Origin: Poriferisodalis sp964484385
Lineage (GTDB): Bacteria; Actinomycetota; Acidimicrobiia; Acidimicrobiales; Poriferisodalaceae
NCBI GenBank assembly: GCA_964484385.1
Contig: CAZAFV010000002.1
Location: 38,480-102,479, forward strand
Length of the DNA: 64,000 nucleotides
Direction: 5' to 3'
Made by a program: the position numbers and the translations under genes. Below are positions 25,240 through 33,996 of this stretch, piece after piece (positions within the stretch are counted from its first letter, which is position 1; every line of letters starts with the position of its first letter). The notes under the pieces were generated by a model. The model searched no databases. It was not told the DNA's origin and saw nothing but the letters and a program-made list of their open reading frames with translations.

Positions 25240-27209
25240 GCTGTCTCCTCGGCAACGAGCGGCTCGTACGGCGGCGGGTCGTCGATAGGGATGAGCGGGC
25301 CGGGATCCCACAGCACTTCGTGCGACTGCCCGTAGTCGCGCGCGGGCGGGCCCGACAGCGATTCGGCTGGTCGCGGAGGTTCCACATGTGGTTCCGGTGG
25401 CTCGTCGCTGGGTGACGATGGACTTGCTTGTGGTTGCATCGCTTCGGGCTGACCGACCGCCTGAGGCCGGCCCTCTGGCGCCTGCGGTGCACGCACCGGC
25501 GGTTGCTCCTCTGTTTGCTGAACGGGGATCGTCGCGTCGATCGGCGACGCTGCTGCGGCGGGGCTTGGTGTCGTCGGCACGTCGACGATCTGCGAGTACG
25601 CCGAGGGCAGCTCGGCGTCGCCGCCTGCTGCGGCGAGGCCGGCGGACGCGAACACCTCTGCCATGCGACCAGCGGGACGTCCAGCCGGCGTCGCCCACCG
25701 GTCGCCCGGGCGCAGCGCCCACAGACAGGTTGTCGCGATGACCCCGGTGACATCGTCGATGCCAGTGAGCTGCGTGACGTCAACGACGACCCGTTCACCG
25801 GCGTCATTGCGACCCATCCAGACGCACAGGTCAACTGCAGCGGCGATCTGACGTCGCGCGTAATCGGGCTCTGCGCCTTCGGAGCAGGCATACGCCACGA
25901 GCTTCTCGAGCACACCCTTACCCGGCTGCGAGTGGAGCGTGACCAGGCAGCCGTCCAATCCCGAGGACATGGCGTCCAGCAACGCCTCGCAGCCCTCGCC
26001 GCGGATCTCTCCCACCACCAGCTTGGCGGCGTTCGCCCGCTTGGCATCGCGGATGTGGTCGGCCATCGAATGACGGCCGTGGCCGTCCTGATTGGCGTCA
26101 CGGGTCAGCCGCTCGTAGGTGTTGGGGTGGATCCCGTACTCCGCCAGCCGCAGCTCCGGCGTGTCCTCGATGGTGTCGATGCGCTCATGGTCGGGCACCG
26201 CTGCGAGCAGCGCCTGGCACAGCGTGGTCTTGCCGCCGCCCATCGCGGCCGCAACCACCACGTTGGCCCGCACCCTGCCCGCGATCGCCTCGATCAGCAC
26301 GCTGCCGAGCTCGTTCGAGGCGATGCCCAGGTCGTCGAGACGCATCCGGCCCGCCATGTTCGACCGGAGCACCACATTGGGCGGGCTCGTCACGAACGCC
26401 TCGGCGTGCAGGCGCCAGCGGTCGCCGACGCGCACATCCAGCCGGGGATCCAGCTCGTCAAAGCGCTGCGGTCGATCACCGGAATAGCTCGCCAAGAAGC
26501 GCACCGCCTCGATGAGATCGTTGTCGGCAGCGAACGGCGACGGCCGGCGCTCCACCCGGCCGTCCGCGTACTGCACGAGCATCGACTCCCCACCGCGAAT
26601 CTGGAACTCCTCGATGTCGGGCTCGTCGAGCAACTCCGAGAGCGCGTCGGTGGCGGCACGAGCGGCGGTGCGGCGTCGCACCGCGCCGTCGGTTCGGTCG
26701 AGTCGCTGCGGGGCGCATGCCGACGACGCCAGCGAGCGTCCGAGTCGGTAGAGCTGCCGGTGGGAGCTGCGCGAGCCGGCCCGCTTGATGCGGACCACCC
26801 GGTTCGCATCGAGCGCAGCAGACAACTCGCCGGTGGGATCACCACGCCCGCCGTCTGCGTCCGGCAGCCACACCGCGGTGCGTGGCACCCCGCCCGCGGC
26901 CGCCGCGTGCCACCCATGTGCGGCGTGAGGGCTGCCGACTGGTCGAGTTGCGGCACGAGCAGCGGTCACGCCGAGCAGAAGCACCACTTCGCTGGACGCA
27001 GCCGTCGCGGCAGCGATGGCATCGGGCTCGACGTCGCTGGTCAGCCACACCACGTACGGCTCGCCCCCGTCGTCTGGGCGCGGCATCGACACCACGTCGG
27101 CTGCGAGACGGACTTGACCCGCAACGGCGGACACCCCAGCCTGCAACGCATCGCGTACCCAGTCGCGCGTCGCTGGATCGAGGGCGTCATCGCACAGCAC
27201 GAGCAGCAC
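25233..27209 (-). CDS. tadA: Tad/CpaF-type secretion ATPase with an extra N-terminal domain
   Basis: 658-residue ATPase powering pilus assembly. The C-terminal core has IEEFQIRGGESMLVQYADGR, Walker A AMGGGKTTL (residues 322-330), the Asp box IDTIEDTPEL, Walker B LVVGEIRGEG (397-406) and the His box VTLHSQPG. Residues 1-165 form an extra domain resembling the receiver-like part of TadZ/CpaE (LLVLCDDA start, alternating strands), and about 150 C-terminal residues are Pro/Glu-rich and likely disordered. GTG 27209 follows GGAGGAC at 6 nt. No separate TadZ gene is seen. Confidence 0.88.
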   Translation of the reverse strand: MLLVLCDDALDPATRDWVRDALQAGVSAVAGQVRLAADVVSMPRPDDGGEPYVVWLTSDVEPDAIAAATAASSEVVLLLGVTAARAATRPVGSPHAAHGWHAAAAGGVPRTAVWLPDADGGRGDPTGELSAALDANRVVRIKRAGSRSSHRQLYRLGRSLASSACAPQRLDRTDGAVRRRTAARAATDALSELLDEPDIEEFQIRGGESMLVQYADGRVERRPSPFAADNDLIEAVRFLASYSGDRPQRFDELDPRLDVRVGDRWRLHAEAFVTSPPNVVLRSNMAGRMRLDDLGIASNELGSVLIEAIAGRVRANVVVAAAMGGGKTTLCQALLAAVPDHERIDTIEDTPELRLAEYGIHPNTYERLTRDANQDGHGRHSMADHIRDAKRANAAKLVVGEIRGEGCEALLDAMSSGLDGCLVTLHSQPGKGVLEKLVAYACSEGAEPDYARRQIAAAVDLCVWMGRNDAGERVVVDVTQLTGIDDVTGVIATTCLWALRPGDRWATPAGRPAGRMAEVFASAGLAAAGGDAELPSAYSQIVDVPTTPSPAAAASPIDATIPVQQTEEQPPVRAPQAPEGRPQAVGQPEAMQPQASPSSPSDEPPEPHVEPPRPAESLSGPPARDYGQSHEVLWDPGPLIPIDDPPPYEPLVAEETAC

Positions 27210-27212
27210 TGC

Positions 27213-27947
27213 TCAGTCCTCCACCGGATCATCGAATTGTGCCGGCGCCGACGGCGTCAGGCCGCCGAATCCATCTGACTTCTCGCCACCGAACCGCGAC
27301 GGAACTGCGCCGACGCTCGGCGCCGCTCGGCACTCGGGCCAGCCGTCGGGCGGCGCCGGCCAGACCACGAGTCCGTCGAGCTCGGCTGCACTCGCATAGC
27401 GAGCAGCGCCGGCCGCATCGACATGCACCACGATGCTGCCGTCCGCGCCCCCTGCCAGCGTCGTCACATCGAGCGCGCAGCCGCCCAGAACGCCCGCTAC
27501 CACGGCGCGGCTGCCAGCACGCGGGCCGGGTTCCGGCCAAGCGGAAGTGTCCGCGCTCAGGCGTAGGGCAGTGTGTGTGCCTACAGCAACGCCAAGCGGG
27601 CCGAGCAACGCCGGCGTGACGAAGGTTCCCGCAGGGACATCGAAGGCCACGACGTTGCCCGCGATCGAATCAGGATCGACGAATCGGCCCGCGAGACCCT
27701 GTGGAACTCCTGCGACCTCAAACGCTCCTGGCGGCTGGCCTGCGAGCCACGCCTCGGACGTCACCGCCACAAGCGCTGGAGGAGGCTCTCGGTGTGGACG
27801 ACCCCACAGCCAGATCGCCGCCACGACAATGGCGACGATCACTGCTGAGACGCCGACCCGCCACGGTTCGATGCCAGGGCGTGTCGCGCCGGGCGAGACT
27901 GGTGCCTGGTCGTCGGACCCGAAGCCGGTGTGAGCCGGCGGCGTCAC
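27213..27947 (-). CDS. SAF-domain protein, CpaB/RcpC-like
   Basis: 244 residues: a short polar N-terminus, one membrane helix (VSAVIVAIVVAAIWLWG), then an exported SAF-like domain (ALVAVTSEAWLAGQPPGAFEV, VVAFDVPAGTFVTPALLG) as in CpaB/RcpC pilus assembly proteins. In Gram-negative Tad systems CpaB works with the secretin; no secretin gene is present here, consistent with a single-membrane cell. GTG 27947 overlaps the upstream stop (GTGA). tadA begins 3 nt after its stop. The longer frame upstream is a shadow. Confidence 0.7.
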   Translation of the reverse strand: MTPPAHTGFGSDDQAPVSPGATRPGIEPWRVGVSAVIVAIVVAAIWLWGRPHREPPPALVAVTSEAWLAGQPPGAFEVAGVPQGLAGRFVDPDSIAGNVVAFDVPAGTFVTPALLGPLGVAVGTHTALRLSADTSAWPEPGPRAGSRAVVAGVLGGCALDVTTLAGGADGSIVVHVDAAGAARYASAAELDGLVVWPAPPDGWPECRAAPSVGAVPSRFGGEKSDGFGGLTPSAPAQFDDPVED

Positions 27948-30124
27948 GGCCGCGCCCCGCTCTGTGCAACGGTCACGCGACCATCGGCGTAGGCGCTCAC
28001 CGGCCGGATCCAGTCCACGCCCGAGGCCAGCGTCGCCCAGCAGGCGGCGCCTGTAGGCGACCCGCCCCCGCCCGGGCCGGTCTGTCCCGGCGGCGGCGTC
28101 GCTGCGAAGCACACCTCGAGGCGCCAGGCGTATGCAGCAGGGCGGCTGAATAGCCAACCGCAGCTTCCTCCTGCTGCAGTCCCGGCAGCATCGGCGATGC
28201 CGCACATGACGACCGCGGGCGCCACGCCGGATCGGTGCCACTGGCGCAGGAGCTGCTGCTGGTCGGCGCCGAGCGCATCCCAGCGGTCCACCAAGTGCCT
28301 CGCGCCGGGCTCGGCCTCGATCAGCCGCCGCTCAGCGGTGATCCACGGCCGCAGCTCCGACCATGTCGTGCGCAGATGCGTCGCCGTCCACACGCAGTTG
28401 CCATCGCTGATCTGCACGGCGCGGTGAGCGCGCATCCAGCCGCGCCCGGGTGCCACCTGCAAGAACCGTCCGACGCCGGGCATGTGCTTCTGGGGTGACG
28501 AGGCCGCGCTCGCCGGGCGCACGTGCGACTGCCACACCAGCGCAGCGGCATCGGCTGCGCTGAGCGGCAGCGGCGGAAGCGCCGGGCACCGCGGGCCGGG
28601 CACCGCGGTGGTCGTCGTGGGCAGGGTGGTGGCCACGGTCGTGTCTGGTGGATCGTCGGGATCGCCACCGTTTCCGCCGCCATCGTCGTCATCGTCGACA
28701 TCGCCGGTCGTCGTGGTGGTGGCGGCTGTGGTCGTGGGAGTCGAAGACGGCTCTTCTTCGGGTGCCGGCAGACAGGCGTAGTCGTAGGAGCCGTTGATGC
28801 GCGATTGCACGTACGGCGGCAGCGTGCCGAAGTTCGAACAGTCGAAGATGCACACCCGGTAGGTCTCTGTGCCGCGATCAGGGTGCACGTGCTCCTGAAT
28901 CTCCGTGCTGTCGAGCTCCCCGATCGCAGGGCAGTAGGTGCGGATGGTGGTGTCTTCGCAGTCGCCGGGCGTGATGCACTTGTTCAGCAGGTCGCTTTCG
29001 GTGACACAGGTCCCGCCGTGATCGGGACGGTAGGTCGTCCCGTCGATGCCGTCGCAGACGTCTGGTTCGCTGTCCCAGGTACGGCCCGGCAGCTCGTCGC
29101 AGGGCACGTACGACAGCAGCCCGTCTGCGCAGCGATGAATGCCCAGCTCGGCGAGCCGTTCGTCGCTCTCGCCGGCCAGGTGGTGCAACGGCCGCGCACC
29201 GCCGTCGGGACTGTCGTCGGGGCCGCCGCTGTCTTCCTGATCGGTGCCGGTGTCGGGGTCTGAGCCGGGCGCAGACGACTCGCACGTCAGCGCCGACGGA
29301 CCGGTTCCGCCCAGCGCGTCGCCGTAGCGGGGCACCGAGCCCGACGGACAGCTCTGCGTCGGCGCTGCGGACGGCTCGCCCAGCACGGTGCGCTGGCACT
29401 GGCTGCCGACGGCCTGCCAGCCGGCAGCGCACGGGCCCAGCGCCGGCGCAGACGTCTTCCACTCGACAACCGTCTCGTACACGGGCTCCGTCGTGTAGTG
29501 GATCGTGGGCACCCGGTCCCAGTAGCCCGTCTCGACCTCGGAGTACACCGGGTCTTCTCGCCAGTAGCCAGGAATGACGACTTCGTGCGTGGTCTTGTAG
29601 CTGTACACCGGCACGTCGCGGCAGTTGTACTCCTGGCCCGTAATGGGATCGAAGTCGCAGCGTCGGGTGGTGCCGGTCTGCACGCGCACTGGCGGCACCA
29701 GCGGCTCGATCGTCGTCTTGGGCGGCACCCAGACCCGCTTCGTGCCCGTCTGCACCGTCTCGGTGCCCGTGGCTATCCACACGTCGGAGTAAGTGGTGTG
29801 GCTGTACACCTGCTGGGTGCGGCCGGTGTCGACTGTCTTGGTGACCTTGGTCTGGCAAACATGGCCGCCGTACTCACCGGCAACCTTGGTCGAACCCGCC
29901 GGGCACGACGAAGGGCGAAGCGCGGTCTCGGTGCGTTCTGTAAGGCATGTCCCGCTCGCGCTGTCGAGCACCATGCCGCCGCCGCAGCTCAGCACCGGCG
30001 CCACCGATGATTGCGCCGCAGCCGCATCGCCACGGGCAGCAATAACAGCGAGCGGGAGTGCAACCAGCGCGACGGCGAGAGTCCACCAGGCCGCGCGGCT
30101 CCCGGCGCACCGCCGGGCGGTCAC
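27944..30124 (-). CDS. Large Cys/Tyr/Thr-rich exported protein of the Tad locus, family not recognised
   Basis: 726 residues. A signal peptide or N-terminal anchor spans about residues 12-37 (hydrophobic WWTLAVALVALPLAVIAA, then AAAAQ). Residues 90-225 are a beta-like repeat zone rich in Tyr/Trp/Val/Thr, with recurring VY, GYW and TGT motifs (VYSHTTYSDVW, IPGYWREDPVYSE, TGYWDRVPTIHYTTEPVY). Cys-rich segments follow (about 230-460), then an Asp-rich and Thr/Pro-rich linker (TTTTTGDVDDDDDGGG), and a C-terminal ~165-residue Trp/Cys domain starting near RCPALPPLPLS. Its start overlaps the upstream gene (ATGA). It is probably a cell-surface adhesin, tip or cargo of the Tad machine. Confidence 0.6.
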   Translation of the reverse strand: MTARRCAGSRAAWWTLAVALVALPLAVIAARGDAAAAQSSVAPVLSCGGGMVLDSASGTCLTERTETALRPSSCPAGSTKVAGEYGGHVCQTKVTKTVDTGRTQQVYSHTTYSDVWIATGTETVQTGTKRVWVPPKTTIEPLVPPVRVQTGTTRRCDFDPITGQEYNCRDVPVYSYKTTHEVVIPGYWREDPVYSEVETGYWDRVPTIHYTTEPVYETVVEWKTSAPALGPCAAGWQAVGSQCQRTVLGEPSAAPTQSCPSGSVPRYGDALGGTGPSALTCESSAPGSDPDTGTDQEDSGGPDDSPDGGARPLHHLAGESDERLAELGIHRCADGLLSYVPCDELPGRTWDSEPDVCDGIDGTTYRPDHGGTCVTESDLLNKCITPGDCEDTTIRTYCPAIGELDSTEIQEHVHPDRGTETYRVCIFDCSNFGTLPPYVQSRINGSYDYACLPAPEEEPSSTPTTTAATTTTTGDVDDDDDGGGNGGDPDDPPDTTVATTLPTTTTAVPGPRCPALPPLPLSAADAAALVWQSHVRPASAASSPQKHMPGVGRFLQVAPGRGWMRAHRAVQISDGNCVWTATHLRTTWSELRPWITAERRLIEAEPGARHLVDRWDALGADQQQLLRQWHRSGVAPAVVMCGIADAAGTAAGGSCGWLFSRPAAYAWRLEVCFAATPPPGQTGPGGGGSPTGAACWATLASGVDWIRPVSAYADGRVTVAQSGARP

Positions 30125-32073
30125 GACGAGACCTCAGCCAACGGTTCGGTCTGGGGCCACCAGTAACGGTCGGTTTGCGGCGGCCAGCTGGCCTCGGGGC
30201 ACGGCGGCATCGGGCGCGGATATGCACGCCCGTCGGCCGTGAGCGGCAGCGAGCCCGGTGGCCACGGTTTCTTCGGCCGTCGCTCGATCGGCCGCGCGAG
30301 CGCCTCGTCGACGAGATCAGGATCTGCAGGGCAGCCCAGCACTTGCTCGAGCGTCTTGAACGGCGAGAGGTACATGCGCTCGTGCCAGGTCGCGCCTGCT
30401 TCCCAGTCTGTGGCCGACAGTTCGGCAGTCACCGCTGCCGCGGCTGCCGCGGCCTGCTTCAGCGCCGACCACTGCTCGGCGGTGCAATGAGGCGCCAGAT
30501 CAGGTCGCTGCAGCTCCCCGTTGGCCAGTGCGCCGATGGGAATGCCGGTCTGGCACCAGAATGCCAAGTGCCACCCGTGATCGCGGTGCGCCCGCCACGC
30601 CTCGTGCTGGGGCACATCCACCCATTCACGAACGGCGATCCACTGATTGCGAACGCCGGAGCCCCACGCGCGCGGCTCGGCCCAGTCGATTGACGCAGCG
30701 TGGTCTTGCTTGGCCCGGCCGAGCCACTGCACCGCCCTCGGGAAGGCGTCGCTGTCGCAGCCGCCGTCGAACAAGGCGTTGCGCAGCACCCGGTAGCTGA
30801 GCCGGGACCAGGTGAGCCACATGGCCTCGACCTGTGCCCGATGATCGGTGCCGGCATCGAGGCGCTCCCCCGTCGACGCATCCACCAGGAAGGACTGCCC
30901 CGGCGGATGGCAGATCACCGCCAGTGCGTGTCCCGCGGCGCTGAGATCGGCCACCCAGGCCCGCTCGACGGGCGGAGCAGTGAAGCTCAGCCGGAGGCCT
31001 CGTGCCCACAGCGATTCGAGCTGGCGGGTGCGATGCGACCCGGTGTAAATGCCGGGGATGATCGTGGCTAGGTCGCTGCACGCCTCCCACAGCGTCTCAG
31101 GTCCGCTGCTCACGACGGCGTGGCCGACCAGCGCGTCGGTCACCGCGCCCTGCGCAGCCCGCCGAGTCAGCCACTGCTTGGCCTGCGCCGACCAGTCGCC
31201 GGGGAAGAACCCTGCGTCGGTCAGGCTGTGACCGCCGAGCGCCAGCTCCATCGGCTCGCCGGGGCTGTAGGCCAGCAGCTTGGCGATGTCGTTGACCGTC
31301 GTGCCCCACGAGTGCATCGGGCGACCGCCAGGCGAGCGCATCCCGGTGATGAACGCTTCGATGGCGGCGCCTGCCCGATCCCGCTCCGCACCGGTGGCGC
31401 CGGGGTCCACGCCCAGCGCTTCGGCTGTCGGGTGCGGGGGGCAGAGTGCCACGTGGTCGTAGGCGCCGCTGCGATCAGCGCTGAGACGGGTCTCATAGCC
31501 GAGTCCCGCAGGGTCGACCACCAGCTCCCACGCCGCGGGTGTCCCCCCGCGCCGATGCGCCAGCCGGGCACCGTCGTCAAGTGCTGCTCGGGCGTCTGGC
31601 AGGTAGGGCGGCATCGTTGCCCACTGCGCGCGCTGAGCAACGACATAGTTCTGACCCTGTCCGACGTCGCCTAGCAACTCAGATCGCGAGCCGTTCACTG
31701 CCGGCTGGCTGGGCGCTTCTCGATTGGGATCCAGCTCTGGGTATGGCGGCCACGGAACCCAGATCCGGCCGCTGCCGATCTGGACGGCCGTTGGAAGCTC
31801 AAGTGTCGAATGGCGCTCGGTGGCGATCGGGTACTGGCCATTGCCGGCCACGATCGGTCGGGCTTCGTCGGCGGGTCGACCGCCCAGCGCCGAAGCCTGC
31901 TGTACGGGGATGCCGCGGGCATCGTCGATAGAGGCGTCGCCGGGCTCGACCGTGATCGACGGGCCGAGGTCGACCGGCTCACCGCCGTCGCCGCTGCAGG
32001 CCACCGTGGGCGTCCCGACAAGCAGCACGAGCAGAGCCCGTGCTGTCCCCCTGCTCCACCATTGCTTCGCCAT
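30121..32073 (-). CDS. Large exported protein, possible lipoprotein, first gene of the Tad cluster, family not recognised
   Basis: 650 residues. The N-terminal hydrophobic stretch ARALLVLLVGTPTVACSG ends in Cys26, a possible but atypical lipobox (Thr at -3). The mature part is Trp-rich and hydrophilic, with segments such as WVPWPPYPELDPNREAP, ITGMRSPGGRPMHSWG and AVICHPPGQSFLVD and an Ala-rich helix (LKQAAAAAAAVTAELSA). It carries a Pro-rich C-terminus. No known family was recognised. GAGGAG lies 7 nt before the ATG, and an AT-rich region upstream holds the likely operon promoter. Its stop overlaps the 726-residue protein start, so the two are co-produced. Confidence 0.6.
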   Translation of the reverse strand: MAKQWWSRGTARALLVLLVGTPTVACSGDGGEPVDLGPSITVEPGDASIDDARGIPVQQASALGGRPADEARPIVAGNGQYPIATERHSTLELPTAVQIGSGRIWVPWPPYPELDPNREAPSQPAVNGSRSELLGDVGQGQNYVVAQRAQWATMPPYLPDARAALDDGARLAHRRGGTPAAWELVVDPAGLGYETRLSADRSGAYDHVALCPPHPTAEALGVDPGATGAERDRAGAAIEAFITGMRSPGGRPMHSWGTTVNDIAKLLAYSPGEPMELALGGHSLTDAGFFPGDWSAQAKQWLTRRAAQGAVTDALVGHAVVSSGPETLWEACSDLATIIPGIYTGSHRTRQLESLWARGLRLSFTAPPVERAWVADLSAAGHALAVICHPPGQSFLVDASTGERLDAGTDHRAQVEAMWLTWSRLSYRVLRNALFDGGCDSDAFPRAVQWLGRAKQDHAASIDWAEPRAWGSGVRNQWIAVREWVDVPQHEAWRAHRDHGWHLAFWCQTGIPIGALANGELQRPDLAPHCTAEQWSALKQAAAAAAAVTAELSATDWEAGATWHERMYLSPFKTLEQVLGCPADPDLVDEALARPIERRPKKPWPPGSLPLTADGRAYPRPMPPCPEASWPPQTDRYWWPQTEPLAEVSS

Positions 32074-32102
32074 CGCCCAGCTCCTCGATGCGGTCGGGCG
32101 AG

Positions 32103-32175
32103 TTCTAGACGAGTTGTTTCAGAGTATTCCAATGATTTTCGAGATACGTGATACAAACAGGCAAATCACGGCTGT
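32103..32175 (-). promoter_or_regulatory. AT-rich region with the likely Tad operon promoter
   Basis: The 172-nt gap between the MFS gene and the first Tad-cluster gene contains an AT-rich stretch unlike its surroundings. On the minus strand TTGGAA is followed after 17 nt by TCTAGA, a possible -35/-10 pair; other TATC/TTG combinations also occur, so the exact promoter is not settled. Confidence 0.35.
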
Positions 32176-32245
32176 CTCGCACTTCCTGCGAGCGCGAAAT
32201 TGTGGCTCCCGGTGCCGGCCGCAGGCGCGACGGCAGCCGCTGACT

Positions 32246-33481
32246 TCAGGTGTCAGCGCGGAACGAAGACAGCCGGTGCCGTCGGGCCCACAGTGCGAAG
32301 GCCAGGCTGATCGCTCCGTAGCCGGCGTATGCGGTGACCAGCGGGGTCACCGAGCCGGCGATCATGCGGTCGATGAGCATGGCGAGCACTGCGCCGCCGC
32401 CCATCGAGATCGTGCCGATCACCGCCGAGGCCGTGCCCGCCAGCTCGCCCATGGGTCCCATGGCCTGGGCCTGGATCAGCGGGTTGACGAACGTGCGCAG
32501 GGCATTGATCACCACGATCACGGCGAACCAGCCGAAGAACCACGGCCGGCCGCCGGCCTGCCACGACCACAGCGCGAGCGCGCACGACAGCGCCACGGCG
32601 ATCGGCATCAGCGTCACGATCATCCGATCGGCACCGATCTGTGTCACCAGGCGGCTGCCGGTGAAGACCACCAGCCCCATGAACACGCTCATCGCGGCGA
32701 AGTAGTAGGCGAACACCCCGCCCCGTCCGTACACGTCGTCGAACAAGAGCTGGCTGCTCCCCAGGAACGAGAAGAACGAGCCCATGTCGAACATGACGGC
32801 CAGTGCCGAGCCGATGGTGAGCTTGTTGGTGCACACCGCCACGATGGCCTCGCGGGTGCGACCGAGCGTGAGGGGGCGGCGACGCTCGGGCGGGAGCGAT
32901 TCGGGGAGCCGGATGATCCAGAGCGCCAGCACCACGGTCAGCGCCATCGGGGCGGCCATCACCCAGCGCCACGAACCGAGGGCCAGCACTGCCTGGCCCC
33001 CGAGCGGCGCAATAGCGGGCACCACCATGAACACCGCCATGACTGCTGACAGCACGCGGCCCAGCCGGTCGCCCTCGTACAGGTCGCGGCCGATGGCCAG
33101 CGACAGGGCGCGGGGTCCCGCAGCGCCGATGCCCCAGACCAGCCGACTGGCAATCAGGACGCCGAACGACGGCGCCAGCGCCGACCCCAGAGCGCCGAGG
33201 GTGTACAGCGCCAGGCCGGCGTACAGCACCGGCTTGCGGCCGAAGCGATCGGTGAAGGGGCCATAGAACATCTGCGCGCCGGCCAGGCCGAAGAAGTACA
33301 GCGTGACGGTGAGCGCGACCCGGGGCGAATCGGCTGCGAGCCCCAGGCCCAGCCGGATGTCACCGAAGGCGGGCAGCGCCATGTCGATGCCCAGCGCGGT
33401 GGTGGCGCTGATGGCGCCCAGCAGGAAGACGAGTTCGCGCTCGGCGATCCGTCGCGGCTGCGGACCGCCGTCGGCGCTCAC
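32246..33481 (-). CDS. MFS transporter, Bcr/CflA-like drug exporter
   Basis: 411-residue major facilitator protein with about 12 hydrophobic segments. The loop 2-3 motif is FYGPFTDRFGRKPVLYAG, and the Bcr/CflA-like start is LVFLLGAISATTALGIDMALPAFGDI. The motif C region SRLVWGIGAAGPRALSLAIGRD fits a drug:proton antiporter. The substrate cannot be inferred. It lies at the nusB edge of the accessory island on the same strand as the Tad genes but separated from them by an AT-rich promoter region. Confidence 0.85.
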   Translation of the reverse strand: MSADGGPQPRRIAERELVFLLGAISATTALGIDMALPAFGDIRLGLGLAADSPRVALTVTLYFFGLAGAQMFYGPFTDRFGRKPVLYAGLALYTLGALGSALAPSFGVLIASRLVWGIGAAGPRALSLAIGRDLYEGDRLGRVLSAVMAVFMVVPAIAPLGGQAVLALGSWRWVMAAPMALTVVLALWIIRLPESLPPERRRPLTLGRTREAIVAVCTNKLTIGSALAVMFDMGSFFSFLGSSQLLFDDVYGRGGVFAYYFAAMSVFMGLVVFTGSRLVTQIGADRMIVTLMPIAVALSCALALWSWQAGGRPWFFGWFAVIVVINALRTFVNPLIQAQAMGPMGELAGTASAVIGTISMGGGAVLAMLIDRMIAGSVTPLVTAYAGYGAISLAFALWARRHRLSSFRADT

Positions 33482-33535
33482 GCGGTGACCGTCACGATCC
33501 GGCCGTTGTCGAGCTGATCGTCCACGTGGTGTTCG

Positions 33536-33958
33536 TCACCGGCCGCCGGCGGCCGCCAGAACGCCGTTCACCAGGGCGCCGCTGCGATCGGTGGCGCCCA
33601 GCCGGTGTGCCAGCTCGACGGCTTCGTTGATCACCACCGCCGCGGGGGCCGCCCCTCGCTCAAGCTCGAAGAGGCCTTGCAGCAGGATCAACCGGTCGCA
33701 CGCACCGAGACGCTCGGGCGTCCAGCCCACGTTCAGCAGCTCGGCGAGCCGCTGGGTCAGCGCCTCGCGCTGGGCGGCGACGCCGGTGGCCAGCTCGAGT
33801 GCGAACGGGTCGACATCGCTGACCTGCTCGGCAAGCACATCGGCCAGCTCGCACGACTTCATCTCGGCCTCGTACATCAGCTCCACCGAGCGCTGACGCG
33901 CTTCGCGGCGGCGAGTCGGCTCGTCGGGAGCTGCGAATGGATCGCTCGGGCGGCTCAT
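33536..33958 (-). CDS. nusB: Transcription antitermination protein NusB
   Basis: 140-residue all-helical protein that binds boxA RNA with S10 (NusE) in rRNA antitermination. Features: RRREARQRSVELMYEAEMK near the N-terminus, central DPFALELATGVAAQREALTQRL, and C-terminal LILLQGLFELERGAAPAAVVINEAVELAHRLG, the most conserved NusB helices. It follows efp, the normal actinobacterial order. In Streptomyces nusB is followed closely by bldD and pyrR; here the island intervenes. Confidence 0.93.
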   Translation of the reverse strand: MSRPSDPFAAPDEPTRRREARQRSVELMYEAEMKSCELADVLAEQVSDVDPFALELATGVAAQREALTQRLAELLNVGWTPERLGACDRLILLQGLFELERGAAPAAVVINEAVELAHRLGATDRSGALVNGVLAAAGGR

Positions 33959-33996
33959 GGCAGTGGGCTGAGGCCCGTATCGGCGACCCTGCGGCG

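Noticed and set aside
25428..27278. 616-residue plus-strand open frame opposite tadA
   Set aside because: Antisense shadow of a well-supported ATPase gene; composition is His/Arg/Gly rich without domains.
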